Source: Ochrobactrum sp. RH2CCR150
GTDB lineage: Bacteria; Pseudomonadota; Alphaproteobacteria; Rhizobiales; Rhizobiaceae
Assembly: GCA_014138095.1 (NCBI GenBank)
Contig: JACGXE010000002.1
Coordinates: 372,001-436,000 of the forward strand
Direction of reading: 5' to 3'
DNA: 64,000 nucleotides
Program-made: the position numbers and the translations under genes
The notes under the pieces: model-generated
The model's database searches: none
The model's input: only the letters and a program-made list of their open reading frames with translations
What the model was told of the DNA's origin: nothing
Shown here: in pieces, positions 27,008 through 34,532 of the stretch
How the letters are laid out: each line of letters begins with the position of its first letter
Position numbering within the stretch: position 1 is the first letter of the stretch

Positions 27008-27859
27008 ATGGCGAAGCCGATAACGGGACCTGACGGGGAAATAGCGCCCTTCGAGCTTTATGCCTTGCGTTACGCCACCCATGGCGGACGAACGATCAAA
27101 GACAATTTTCTGCATGTTTCTGATCCGCATGAGTCGGGTGCCGATCTCGACTATTTTGTCTGGCTTGCCCGGCGTGGTGACGAGGTTTTCGTTATCGATA
27201 CCGGCTTTGGGCAGGATGCAGCCGATGCGCGCGGGCGGACCTTGCTGCGGAAGCCGGTGGATGCGCTGGCGCTTCTCGGCGTGGATGCAGGCAAGGTGTC
27301 TCAGGTCGTGCTGACACATCTCCACTACGATCATGCGGGAACGCTTGGCGATTTTCCGGCAGCGCATTTTCATTTGCAGGTTGATGAAGCGGGCCACGCG
27401 ACCGGCCCCTGCATGTGCGACCCGAAAGCGCGCGCTCCGTTCGATGTTGAAAACATCGTCGCCTATATCCGCAGCCTTTATGCGGGCAGGATTGAGTTTC
27501 ACCGGGGCGACCGGGAGCTTTCGCCCGGATTCTGGCTTCATGCTGTGCCGGGCCACAGTGCTGGTTTGCAGGCGGTTCGCGTCTATACCGCGCGTGGCTG
27601 GGTGGTTCTGGCTTCCGATGCGACGCATTTTTACGCCAATATGGAGCATCGCAATCCGTTTCCCGTGCTCTACGATGAAGCCTCTCTTATTCGCGGCTAT
27701 GCCCGACTGACCGAACTGGCGCCAAGCCTCGATCACATTGTTCCGGGCCACGATCCGGCGGTTATGCAGGCCTATTCAGCACCTTCGGCTGAACTGGAGG
27801 GGATCATCGTTCGGCTCGACGTTGCGCCAAGTTTGACGTGGGAGGAACTGGCGCGATGA
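27008..27859 (+). CDS. MBL-fold hydrolase, candidate pyridoxolactonase
   Basis: A 283-residue metallo-beta-lactamase-fold hydrolase of the AHL-lactonase/AttM group. The metal motif HLHYDH (in VVLTHLHYDHAGT) is complete, with further ligands in VPGHSAG, ASDATHFYA and VPGHDPA. ATG 27008 is chosen because GGGAGGATC precedes it. The known 4-pyridoxolactonase of M. loti belongs to the same superfamily, although this protein is not an obvious close copy. With an SDR next to it (ATGA overlap), a pyridoxal to pyridoxolactone to pyridoxate sequence is attractive. Other lactones are possible. Confidence 0.82.
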   Translation: MAKPITGPDGEIAPFELYALRYATHGGRTIKDNFLHVSDPHESGADLDYFVWLARRGDEVFVIDTGFGQDAADARGRTLLRKPVDALALLGVDAGKVSQVVLTHLHYDHAGTLGDFPAAHFHLQVDEAGHATGPCMCDPKARAPFDVENIVAYIRSLYAGRIEFHRGDRELSPGFWLHAVPGHSAGLQAVRVYTARGWVVLASDATHFYANMEHRNPFPVLYDEASLIRGYARLTELAPSLDHIVPGHDPAVMQAYSAPSAELEGIIVRLDVAPSLTWEELAR

Positions 27860-28638
27860 CGCTTGCAACAAGACGTGGTGTTCTGATTACCGGTTCGGCC
27901 CTTGGCCTTGGACTGGAACTGGCCCGCAGCTTTGCAAAGGCCGGAGATCGTGTGTTTCTCACCGATATTCTGCCCGAAGTGAGCGATGCCGCGACGGCTC
28001 TGAGCCGCGAAACAGGCCAGCCGGTCGGCTCATCGGTGATCGATCTGTCTGAAACCGGGGCAGCCGATCATCTTGCAGCCCTTGCAACCGAACAGTTGGG
28101 CGGGATCGATATTCTGGTCAACAATGCCGTTATTCGCAAAATGTCGCCGGTGCAGACGCTGGCCGATTCCGATTGGGACAAGGCGCTGGAGGTCAATCTG
28201 TCCGCTCCCTTCCGGTTGATTCGCGCCTGTCTGCCCGGCATGCAGGCCCGGGGTTGGGGGCGGATCGTCAATATGGCGTCGGTTTACAGCCTGATCGCGC
28301 TGGCCGGTCGTGCGGATTATGTCACCACCAAACACGCAATGATCGGCCTGACGCGGACGGTCGCGCTGGAGCTGGCCTCAACCGCGATCACCTGCAACGC
28401 GATCTGCCCCGGGCTGATGGCAACCGATTCCGCCCTTGGCCGCATTGAAGTGCTGGCCGCGGAAAAAGGCATCAGCACTGAAGAGGCGACGCGTCTTTTC
28501 CTTTCCACCCGTCAGCCGGGTGGCAAATTTATTCCGATGGAGACGGTGACGGCCTTGGCGCTGTTCCTTTGCGGCGCTGCCAGCGAAGGAATCAACGGTG
28601 CGGCGATACCGGTGGATAATGGCTGGTCGTTTGCCTGA
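27856..28638 (+). CDS. SDR family oxidoreductase, candidate pyridoxal dehydrogenase
   Basis: A 260-residue short-chain dehydrogenase. The cofactor motif is TGSALGLG near the N-terminus, followed by DILVNNAV, the catalytic Tyr and Lys in DYVTTKHAMIGL, and an upstream Ser in MASVYS. The C-terminus resembles 3-hydroxybutyrate dehydrogenases. Its ATG overlaps the stop of the lactonase-like gene, so the two are coupled. By position it may oxidise the hemiacetal form of pyridoxal to the lactone that the MBL protein opens. It is not a recognisable orthologue of the M. loti pyridoxal 4-dehydrogenase. Confidence 0.84.
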   Translation: MTLATRRGVLITGSALGLGLELARSFAKAGDRVFLTDILPEVSDAATALSRETGQPVGSSVIDLSETGAADHLAALATEQLGGIDILVNNAVIRKMSPVQTLADSDWDKALEVNLSAPFRLIRACLPGMQARGWGRIVNMASVYSLIALAGRADYVTTKHAMIGLTRTVALELASTAITCNAICPGLMATDSALGRIEVLAAEKGISTEEATRLFLSTRQPGGKFIPMETVTALALFLCGAASEGINGAAIPVDNGWSFA

Positions 28639-28667
28639 TGGCGCGACCGCGATAACAGGAGAGTGGA

Positions 28668-29564
28668 ATGAGTGAAGTCGGTTTTGTCGGCCTTGGCAAT
28701 ATGGGACGCCCTATGGCGGAGCGCATCATCGGTGCAGGCTACAAACTTGCCGTGAATGACCGTGCCGAAGCGGCGGTGGCCGCATTGGTTGCCGCAGGGG
28801 CGGAAGAGGCTGGCACCATCGGCGAATTGACCGCGCGCGCAGAGACGATCTTCCTGTCCTTGCCGACGCCCGAGGTGGTGATCGCTGTCGGGCGCAGTAT
28901 TGCGGCCAATCCCGGCGTGGTGAAGCGCGTCGTTGATCTGTCGACCACCGGGCCGAAGGCCGAGATGGATCTGGCTGAAATATTGTCGGCTGCGGGCATT
29001 GCCCTGATTGATAGTCCGGTTTCGGGCGGTGTCGCAGGTGCCAAGAAGGGCACGCTTGCGCTCATGGCTGCGGGACCTTCGGCGCATTTTTCGGTCGTGG
29101 AACCGATGCTGCTCGCGCTTGGCAAGGTGATCCGTGTCGCCGAAGAGCCGGGCAAGGCGCAGGTGATGAAGCTCATCAACAATATCTGCTCGGCTGCTGC
29201 ATTAGCGATCACGTCAGAAGCCATGGTAATGGGTGCCAAGGCCGGTCTCGATGCCGATGTCATGATCGAAGTCCTTAATGCCGGTTCCGGGCGCACCTCC
29301 GCGAGCGCCGATAAAATCCCGCGCTTCGTTCTGCCGCGTGGTTTCGATTTCGGTTTTGCAATCGGCTTGTCGCTCAAGGATATCCGTTTGTGCCTCGAAG
29401 AAGCTGAACGGCTCGGTGTGCCGATGATGGTGGGCAATGCGGTGCGCATGCTTTTCTCGATCACCAAGGCCGATCTCGGTGCAGATGCCGACATGACCGC
29501 AATCATTCGCCCGCTCGAGAAATGGGCGGGTGCCGAGGTGCGCGGCAAAGCTGCTGGCGCGTGA
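28668..29564 (+). CDS. NAD(P)-dependent beta-hydroxyacid dehydrogenase (GarR/MmsB family)
   Basis: A 298-residue enzyme with the N-terminal Rossmann motif GFVGLGNMGRPMAE, the substrate motif DSPVSGGVAGAKKGTLALM, and the catalytic Lys in MKLINNICSAA. The family reduces or oxidises 3-hydroxyacids such as tartronate semialdehyde, 3-hydroxyisobutyrate and 2-(hydroxymethyl)glutarate. The start follows CAGGAGAG. B6 ring opening would leave a hydroxymethyl-substituted diacid, which is a beta-hydroxyacid, so this enzyme could oxidise that group to a formyl. The assignment of substrate is inference from context. Confidence 0.87.
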   Translation: MSEVGFVGLGNMGRPMAERIIGAGYKLAVNDRAEAAVAALVAAGAEEAGTIGELTARAETIFLSLPTPEVVIAVGRSIAANPGVVKRVVDLSTTGPKAEMDLAEILSAAGIALIDSPVSGGVAGAKKGTLALMAAGPSAHFSVVEPMLLALGKVIRVAEEPGKAQVMKLINNICSAAALAITSEAMVMGAKAGLDADVMIEVLNAGSGRTSASADKIPRFVLPRGFDFGFAIGLSLKDIRLCLEEAERLGVPMMVGNAVRMLFSITKADLGADADMTAIIRPLEKWAGAEVRGKAAGA

Positions 29565-29565
29565 C

Positions 29566-30915
29566 ATGAAGGGTTTAAGCCTCACTCTGGCGGAGTTTGT
29601 CCATGCTCCGCCAGCTTTGCCTGAAGCAGTACGCGCTGCGGGACGGCGCTCATTGCTCAATATGGTCGGCACGGCCATAGGCGGCTCGAACGAAGCAGCG
29701 ACACAAAAACTGGTGGCCATGCTGCCAGCCTTTTCTGGACCGGCGAAAGCAAGCATCATTGGCCGTTCCGAGCGGGCCGACATGCTTTGGGCGGCCTATA
29801 TCAATGCCGCTTCCGCCAACATCTTCGATTTTGACGACACGCATGTGCCGACGGTTATTCATCCATCGGCACCGGTCGCGCCAGCCATTCTGGCATTGGC
29901 CGAAGCCATGGCCGGGGAAGGGCGTCCAGTATCAGGTGCCGATCTGATCGAGGCTTTCGTGCTTGGTGCGGAAGTGACGTGCCGGTTGGGCAATGCGCTT
30001 CATCCGGTTCATTATGCACGCGGCTGGCACATTACCTCGACTTGCGGGACATTTGGTGCCGCACTGGCTGCGGGTCGGCTGTTGCGGCTTTCCCCGTCGC
30101 AACTCGTCGATGCTCTGGGCCATGCACTGGCACAGGCATCCGGCTCGGTTGAAACCTTGGGCACCATGTCCAAAAGCCTTTCCGTAGGGCAGGCGGCGCG
30201 ATCCGGCCTCATGTCCGCTCTGCTGGCAGCCGATGGATATACCGGCCCGGCAGAACCTCTGGAGGGAGCGCGCGGCTTTCTGGCTTTGCATTCCGATACG
30301 TCTGATTATGACGCGTTGACCGGCGGACTTGGCAGCGATTGGGAAATTTTGAAGAACACCTTCAAGCCCTATCCATGCGGTGTAGTGCTCAATCCGGTGA
30401 TTGAAGCTTGCCTTGAACTGCACGGTGAGGGCGGTCTGCGGGCTGATGCCATTACATCTGTAACACTGACCGGCCACCCGTTGCTGCGTCAGCGCACGGA
30501 CAGGCCGGGCGTTACAACCGGGAGGCTGGCGCAGGTCAGCGCCCAACACGCTGTCGCGGTCAGCTTGTTATGGGGCAAGGCCGATCTGGCGGCTTTCTCC
30601 GATGCCGCTGTGGCCGATCCTGAACTGAAGGTGTTGGTTGAAAAACTGTCCTTTGCCGACGATCCGTCATTCTCTTTCGAGGCGGTGGAGGTTTGCGTTC
30701 TGCTTGAGGATGGGCGCAAACTGGTGCGCAGGATAGATGGCGCCAAGGGTGGGTTGGCTCATCCGATGAGCAATGCCGAACTGGCGCAGAAATTCAAGGC
30801 GCAGATCGACTGGCGCGGGATCGCAATCGACGGCGAGGCATTGATCGCTTCTCTTGAAAGGATAGAGAATGCAGCCGACGCAACATCATTTCTCAGCCTG
30901 GCGCGAGCCAGATAG
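29566..30915 (+). CDS. MmgE/PrpD family protein
   Basis: A 449-residue protein of the 2-methylcitrate dehydratase/iminodisuccinate epimerase/cis-aconitate decarboxylase family. Typical blocks are FDFDDTHVPTVIHPSAPVAP (about residues 87-106), GWHITSTCGTFGAALAAG, and FKPYPCGVVLNPVIEA. The in-frame ATG at 29566 lies 1 nt after the upstream stop and is the natural start. Members act on substituted di- and tricarboxylic acids by dehydration, isomerisation or decarboxylation. In this operon it may process the branched unsaturated diacid left after nitrogen removal. The particular reaction cannot be named. Confidence 0.85.
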   Translation: MKGLSLTLAEFVHAPPALPEAVRAAGRRSLLNMVGTAIGGSNEAATQKLVAMLPAFSGPAKASIIGRSERADMLWAAYINAASANIFDFDDTHVPTVIHPSAPVAPAILALAEAMAGEGRPVSGADLIEAFVLGAEVTCRLGNALHPVHYARGWHITSTCGTFGAALAAGRLLRLSPSQLVDALGHALAQASGSVETLGTMSKSLSVGQAARSGLMSALLAADGYTGPAEPLEGARGFLALHSDTSDYDALTGGLGSDWEILKNTFKPYPCGVVLNPVIEACLELHGEGGLRADAITSVTLTGHPLLRQRTDRPGVTTGRLAQVSAQHAVAVSLLWGKADLAAFSDAAVADPELKVLVEKLSFADDPSFSFEAVEVCVLLEDGRKLVRRIDGAKGGLAHPMSNAELAQKFKAQIDWRGIAIDGEALIASLERIENAADATSFLSLARAR

Positions 30916-30951
30916 CGCACCGAAATAAAAGCATAAGCAAGGGAGAACGAA

Positions 30952-32136
30952 ATGAATGCAGGAAAAATTGCCGACCCGATTTTTACGCTGACCACCGGTC
31001 CCGTCGATGCCTATCCGGCTGTGTTGCGTGCCTTGTCGCGACCGGTTCTCTATGATTACGACCCGGCATTTCTTGCGTTCTACGAGGCTGTAAATGCCAA
31101 GGTGCAGCGTGTGTTTCACACCAAAACACCGCCGGTTATCCTGCATGGAGAGCCTGTTCTTGGGCTGGAAGCGGCAGCCGCTTCGCTGATCACCAGAAAT
31201 GATGTGGTTCTCAATCTCGTTTCGGGCGTCTACGGAAAAGGCTTCGGCTACTGGGCTGCACGCTATGCCAAGGAAGTGGTCGAGCTGGAAGTGCCCTATA
31301 ATGAGGTGCTGACGGCTGAAGCCGTGGCTGACTTCCTCAAAAAGCGTCCCGATGTTGCGATCGTGTCGATCTGCCACCACGATACGCCATCCGGCACGGT
31401 CAATCCGGTCGCGGAAATCGGAACGGTCGTTCAGGCTGCGGGAAAATTGTTCATCGTCGATTCCGTATCGGCCTTCGGCGGTATGGATGTGCTGCCCGAA
31501 ACGGCGCATGCGGATATGTTCGTGACCGGTCCGAACAAGTGTCTCGGTTGCCCTCCCGGGCTGACGCTTCTGCATGTCAGCGATGCCGCCTGGGAGAAAA
31601 TCGCTGCCAATCCCAATGCGCCGACAGCTTCCATCCTGTCGATCATTGATTGGAAGCGCGCTCATGAAGCACATAAGCCATTCCCCTTCACGCCATCTGT
31701 TTCCGAAATCAATGCGCTGGATGCGGCGCTCGACCTCTATCTGGAAGAGGGTGAACAGGTCGTCTGGGCGCGCCATGCCTGGACTGCCAAAGCCTGCCGC
31801 GCAGGCATTCAGGCCGCCGGTCTGAAACTCTGGGCTGCACGGGAAGAAATCGCATCGCCGACCTGTACGGCTGTGGCGATCCCAGAAGGGGTGGATGAGG
31901 CCAAATTGCGTGCGGCGATCCGCGACCGCTATGGTGTCGTCTTTTCGTCAGGGCGTGGTGAAACGCTCGGCAAGCTGACACGTATCGGACATATGGGTCC
32001 GACGGCACGTCCGACCTATTCGCTCGTCTCGGTTGCTGCCATTGCAGGCGGTCTCAAGGCGGCAGGCGTGCCGAATATCGACGTCGGCGCAGGCGTTGCG
32101 GCGGCTATGGCGGTGATTGAAGAGGCGCCCGCATAA
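30952..32136 (+). CDS. Pyridoxamine-pyruvate transaminase
   Basis: A 394-residue fold-type I aminotransferase of the serine/alanine-glyoxylate group. It matches M. loti pyridoxamine-pyruvate transaminase in many long blocks recalled from memory: TxGPVxAYPxVLR, VLYDYDPAF, VILHGEPVLGLEAAAASLI, SGVYGKGFGYWA, CHHDTPSGT, and FSSGRGETLGKLTRIGHMGP. Lys196 in TGPNKCLGCPPG corresponds to the substrate-binding Lys197. It converts pyridoxamine and pyruvate to pyridoxal and L-alanine, without bound PLP as cofactor. It is the last enzyme gene of the plus operon, after GGGAG. Together with the pyridoxine oxidase it funnels B6 vitamers into pyridoxal. Confidence 0.9.
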   Translation: MNAGKIADPIFTLTTGPVDAYPAVLRALSRPVLYDYDPAFLAFYEAVNAKVQRVFHTKTPPVILHGEPVLGLEAAAASLITRNDVVLNLVSGVYGKGFGYWAARYAKEVVELEVPYNEVLTAEAVADFLKKRPDVAIVSICHHDTPSGTVNPVAEIGTVVQAAGKLFIVDSVSAFGGMDVLPETAHADMFVTGPNKCLGCPPGLTLLHVSDAAWEKIAANPNAPTASILSIIDWKRAHEAHKPFPFTPSVSEINALDAALDLYLEEGEQVVWARHAWTAKACRAGIQAAGLKLWAAREEIASPTCTAVAIPEGVDEAKLRAAIRDRYGVVFSSGRGETLGKLTRIGHMGPTARPTYSLVSVAAIAGGLKAAGVPNIDVGAGVAAAMAVIEEAPA

Positions 32137-32191
32137 GGTTCTGCACCTAAAACGGGCAGAGAGAACAATGGGATGCTTTCAAAAAGTGCAG

Positions 32192-32213
32192 TTATCGTAT
32201 AGTAATACGGTAA
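32192..32213. promoter_or_regulatory. Predicted GntR operator ahead of the B6-cluster regulator
   Basis: TTATCGTAT (32192-32200) and ATACGGTAA (32205-32213) form a dyad with one mismatch around AGTA, 18 nt upstream of the GntR start. Position suggests autoregulation. The half-site ATACGGTAA resembles the sites at 26932 and 33867. Confidence 0.6.
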
Positions 32214-32231
32214 TATGCCCGCTTTTCGCTT

Positions 32232-32966
32232 ATGGGGCGCAAACTTATGGCGATATTGATGAACGGAAAAAACCCACCTATTGATTTCAAAGTGATAAAG
32301 GCTGCAGCACCGGTCCGTCATAGCGTTACGGAAAGTATCCGTAACTCTATCGCGATCGGGTATTTCACAGCCGGACAGCGCATCACTGAACGTGATTTGT
32401 GCGAAATGACTGGCGTGAGCCGCACGGCTGTACGCGAAGCGCTACGTCAACTGGAGAGTGAAGGTCTCGTGGAAGTGGTGCCGCATCGCGGCCCCATCGT
32501 CGCGCGGCTGAAGCCCGAACAGGCTGAGGGCATCTATCAGGTTCGTATCGAACTGGAAGGTCTTGCCTGCGAGTTGTTCGCCCAAAATGCGACTGATGAC
32601 GACATTGCAGCGCTGAAGGCTGCATTCGAAGTGCTGAAGAACAGCGACAAGATCACCGATCCTCTGGAGCGGCTGACGGCCAAGAACGCTTTCTACGACT
32701 GCCTGATCTACGGTGCGCATAATGAGGCGCTGGGGCATACGCTTTCGTCGCTGAACGCCCGCGTCATGGTTCTCCGCGCAACGTCGCTCGGCGCACCGGG
32801 CAGAACGCGCGAAAGCCTCACCGAGCTGGAAGAGGTCGTCGGTCATCTGGCAGCCAGACGCGGCAAGGAAGCCCGCAAGGCGGCGGCTTATCACGTCATG
32901 AACGCAGGCAAAGTCGCAATCGCTATTCTGCGCGAGCGGCTGGCCGAAGAGGCCAGCGCTTCTTGA
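32232..32966 (+). CDS. GntR family regulator (FCD subfamily) of the B6 cluster
   Basis: A 244-residue regulator: the winged helix covers about residues 31-90 (ITERDLCEMTGVSRTAVREA), followed by an FCD effector domain with YQVRIELEGLACELFA. The start is uncertain; ATGs at 32232, 32247 and 32259 are in frame and none has a strong RBS. It is downstream of the transaminase and convergent with an SDR gene. Shared TACGGT-containing sites near three promoters suggest it controls the divergent catabolic operons, itself and the SDR. The effector may be a pathway intermediate such as pyridoxate. Confidence 0.88.
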   Translation: MGRKLMAILMNGKNPPIDFKVIKAAAPVRHSVTESIRNSIAIGYFTAGQRITERDLCEMTGVSRTAVREALRQLESEGLVEVVPHRGPIVARLKPEQAEGIYQVRIELEGLACELFAQNATDDDIAALKAAFEVLKNSDKITDPLERLTAKNAFYDCLIYGAHNEALGHTLSSLNARVMVLRATSLGAPGRTRESLTELEEVVGHLAARRGKEARKAAAYHVMNAGKVAIAILRERLAEEASAS

Positions 32967-32977
32967 ACCGGACGTTC

Positions 32978-33003
32978 GACGCCGGGATCATATTCCCGGC
33001 GTC
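32978..33003. terminator. Terminator hairpin between convergent GntR and SDR genes
   Basis: GACGCCGGGA (32978-32987) and TCCCGGCGTC (32994-33003) form a perfect 10-bp stem with a 6-nt loop. The right arm lies inside the last codons of the SDR gene. No long T-run is seen. Confidence 0.65.
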
Positions 33004-33755
33004 GCACCACCGTCGACATTGATGACCGTGCCATGCACATAGGCAGCCGCCGGGCTGCACAGAAAGCGCACGACGTCAGCAACTTCTTCCGCTTCTCCAT
33101 AGCGCTGGATGGCTTGGGCTTCACGCAGCGCGTCGCGCGCCGCGTCCAGAGAAATATTCCGTTCCTTTGCCAGCACTTCGATACGGCGCATTAGCCGGTC
33201 GGTCACGATATGGCCGGGGCAGAGGGTATTGATCCGCATTCCGGTGCCTTGGGCGCGCTTTGAAATCGCCTTTGTAAAGTTGATCAAGGCGGAGTTGACC
33301 GAGCCGCCAATGGTGAAGTCTGGCTCGGGCGTATGTGCACCGACACCCGATATATTCACGATGCTGCCTTTGCTATCGACAAGAGCAGGCCACGCGGCCC
33401 GACAAAACCGCACGGTGGCGTGAAACTTGAGCGCAAAGCCTTCCAGAAAATCATCGTCGCTGAGCGAAAGGAAATCGCCGCGCTTGGTCGCGCCTGCATT
33501 GTTGATCAGCGCATCAATCCGTCCGGTGACGGCGAGCGTATCGGCTACAACTTTTTCAGCTGCACCGAGCTGTGAAAGATCGGCGGCAATGACAACGACC
33601 TTCGGCGCTCCAGCGGCGCGTGCAGCCTCTGCAGTCTCTTCCAGAGCTGCCGCATCACGGGCGCAAAGACCAAGTGCGAACCCGTCTTTTGCCAGTCCGA
33701 TAGCGAAGGCTTTCCCCAGTCCGCGGCTCGCTCCGGTAACAATTGCTGTGCGCAT
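32988..33755 (-). CDS. SDR family protein lacking the catalytic Tyr-Lys pair
   Basis: A 255-residue Rossmann protein with an intact cofactor motif TGASRGLG, DALINNAG, and an N-terminus like 3-oxoacyl-ACP reductases. Where classical SDRs have Y-x-x-x-K, this protein has GGSVNSALINFTKA, so Gly replaces Tyr and Asn replaces Lys; the Ser in NISGVG is kept. A subfamily with this change is known, and its chemistry differs or is uncertain. The C-terminus (HGTVINVDGGATPGI) is normal. It is transcribed away from a TACGGT-type site, so it may belong to the B6 regulon. No reaction is assigned. Confidence 0.78.
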   Translation of the reverse strand: MRTAIVTGASRGLGKAFAIGLAKDGFALGLCARDAAALEETAEAARAAGAPKVVVIAADLSQLGAAEKVVADTLAVTGRIDALINNAGATKRGDFLSLSDDDFLEGFALKFHATVRFCRAAWPALVDSKGSIVNISGVGAHTPEPDFTIGGSVNSALINFTKAISKRAQGTGMRINTLCPGHIVTDRLMRRIEVLAKERNISLDAARDALREAQAIQRYGEAEEVADVVRFLCSPAAAYVHGTVINVDGGATPGI

Positions 33756-34042
33756 TTTCTCTCTCTTATGAATGCTGATCTGCGGTCGATTTTAAAATTT
33801 TCCTTTATATCCAGATGGATGCAAGGATTTTCTGCAAATTCACCGCCAGTCGATTTTCAATATTGTATTACGGTATGATCATGCTATCGTATTCTCGCAC
33901 TGTCAATCGGGGTGAGGTTCATGCGCAGCTGAGATCTTTCGGGGATCTGCGTTTCGGACACGCTTCGTTCCAAATGGAGGGGTCAGATGCGAGGCTGTAA
34001 CAGATTGGCAATTCGCCCAATCCAGGGCTTGGTCGAGCGCCG
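33756..34042. other. Intergenic promoter region upstream of the SDR gene
   Basis: This 287-nt stretch holds no convincing gene. It is AT-rich at 33770-33900 and carries an operator-like sequence at 33866-33896: ATTACGGTAT then CTATCGTATT around TGATCATG. These are the same half-sites as in the 32192 palindrome. The minus-strand promoter of the SDR gene probably lies here. Confidence 0.5.
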
Positions 34043-34447
34043 CTATGGGGCGGCGCATCGGGTTGCCTTGACGCCTGCCTCGCAGCGCAGACGTACCGGT
34101 TCCGGCGTCGCGCCTGCACGGCGCTCCATCGGAATTTCAGCGCGTGTTGCCCAGTCATCGCCCTTGTGCCCGCACCAGATGCGCTGCACGGCCATCTTGT
34201 CGCCGACTGAATTCAACTGGAAGACATTGCCTGTCTTCACATCGACACCAAAGCTGAATGAACGGCTCGCACCGGGCGCAACTTCGCCAAGATCGGCGGA
34301 GAACCAGTGCGCAAAAGCAGCCGAACATGCCAGTGAAGTCTTTCCACTGTTTTCGACGGTGATGTCGAGCGATTGGCCGCTGATGGCGGCTTGCGCAGTG
34401 TTTAATCCAAGAAGTGCTGTAGCAAGAAAGGTAAGGTGAATTCGCAT
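34043..34447 (-). CDS. Small exported protein of unknown function
   Basis: A 134-residue protein with a Sec signal peptide (MRIHLTFLATALLGLNTAQA, cleavage after about residue 20). The mature domain is beta-rich, with four Cys in LACSAAF, RIWCGH, RLRCEAG and TRCAAP that could make two disulfides. ATG 34447 follows GGGAG; a further in-frame Met at 34483 would spoil the signal peptide. The family is not recognised. It is divergent from the BMP binding-protein gene and may be periplasmic or secreted. Confidence 0.65.
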   Translation of the reverse strand: MRIHLTFLATALLGLNTAQAAISGQSLDITVENSGKTSLACSAAFAHWFSADLGEVAPGASRSFSFGVDVKTGNVFQLNSVGDKMAVQRIWCGHKGDDWATRAEIPMERRAGATPEPVRLRCEAGVKATRCAAP

Positions 34448-34532
34448 TTTCAAACTTTGCTCCCGTTTGTACTTAAGATTCAACCGGAGAGTAAAAAATA
34501 GTCAACAAAATTCTACAATAGGGAACGACAAA

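Noticed and set aside
27856-28638. Naming this gene bdhA (3-hydroxybutyrate dehydrogenase)
   Set aside because: The C-terminal part is similar, but the operon context points to a B6-related substrate, and sequence alone cannot decide.
32988-33755. Naming this gene fabG
   Set aside because: The overall similarity is there, but the catalytic Tyr and Lys are missing, so a ketoacyl reductase role is unlikely.
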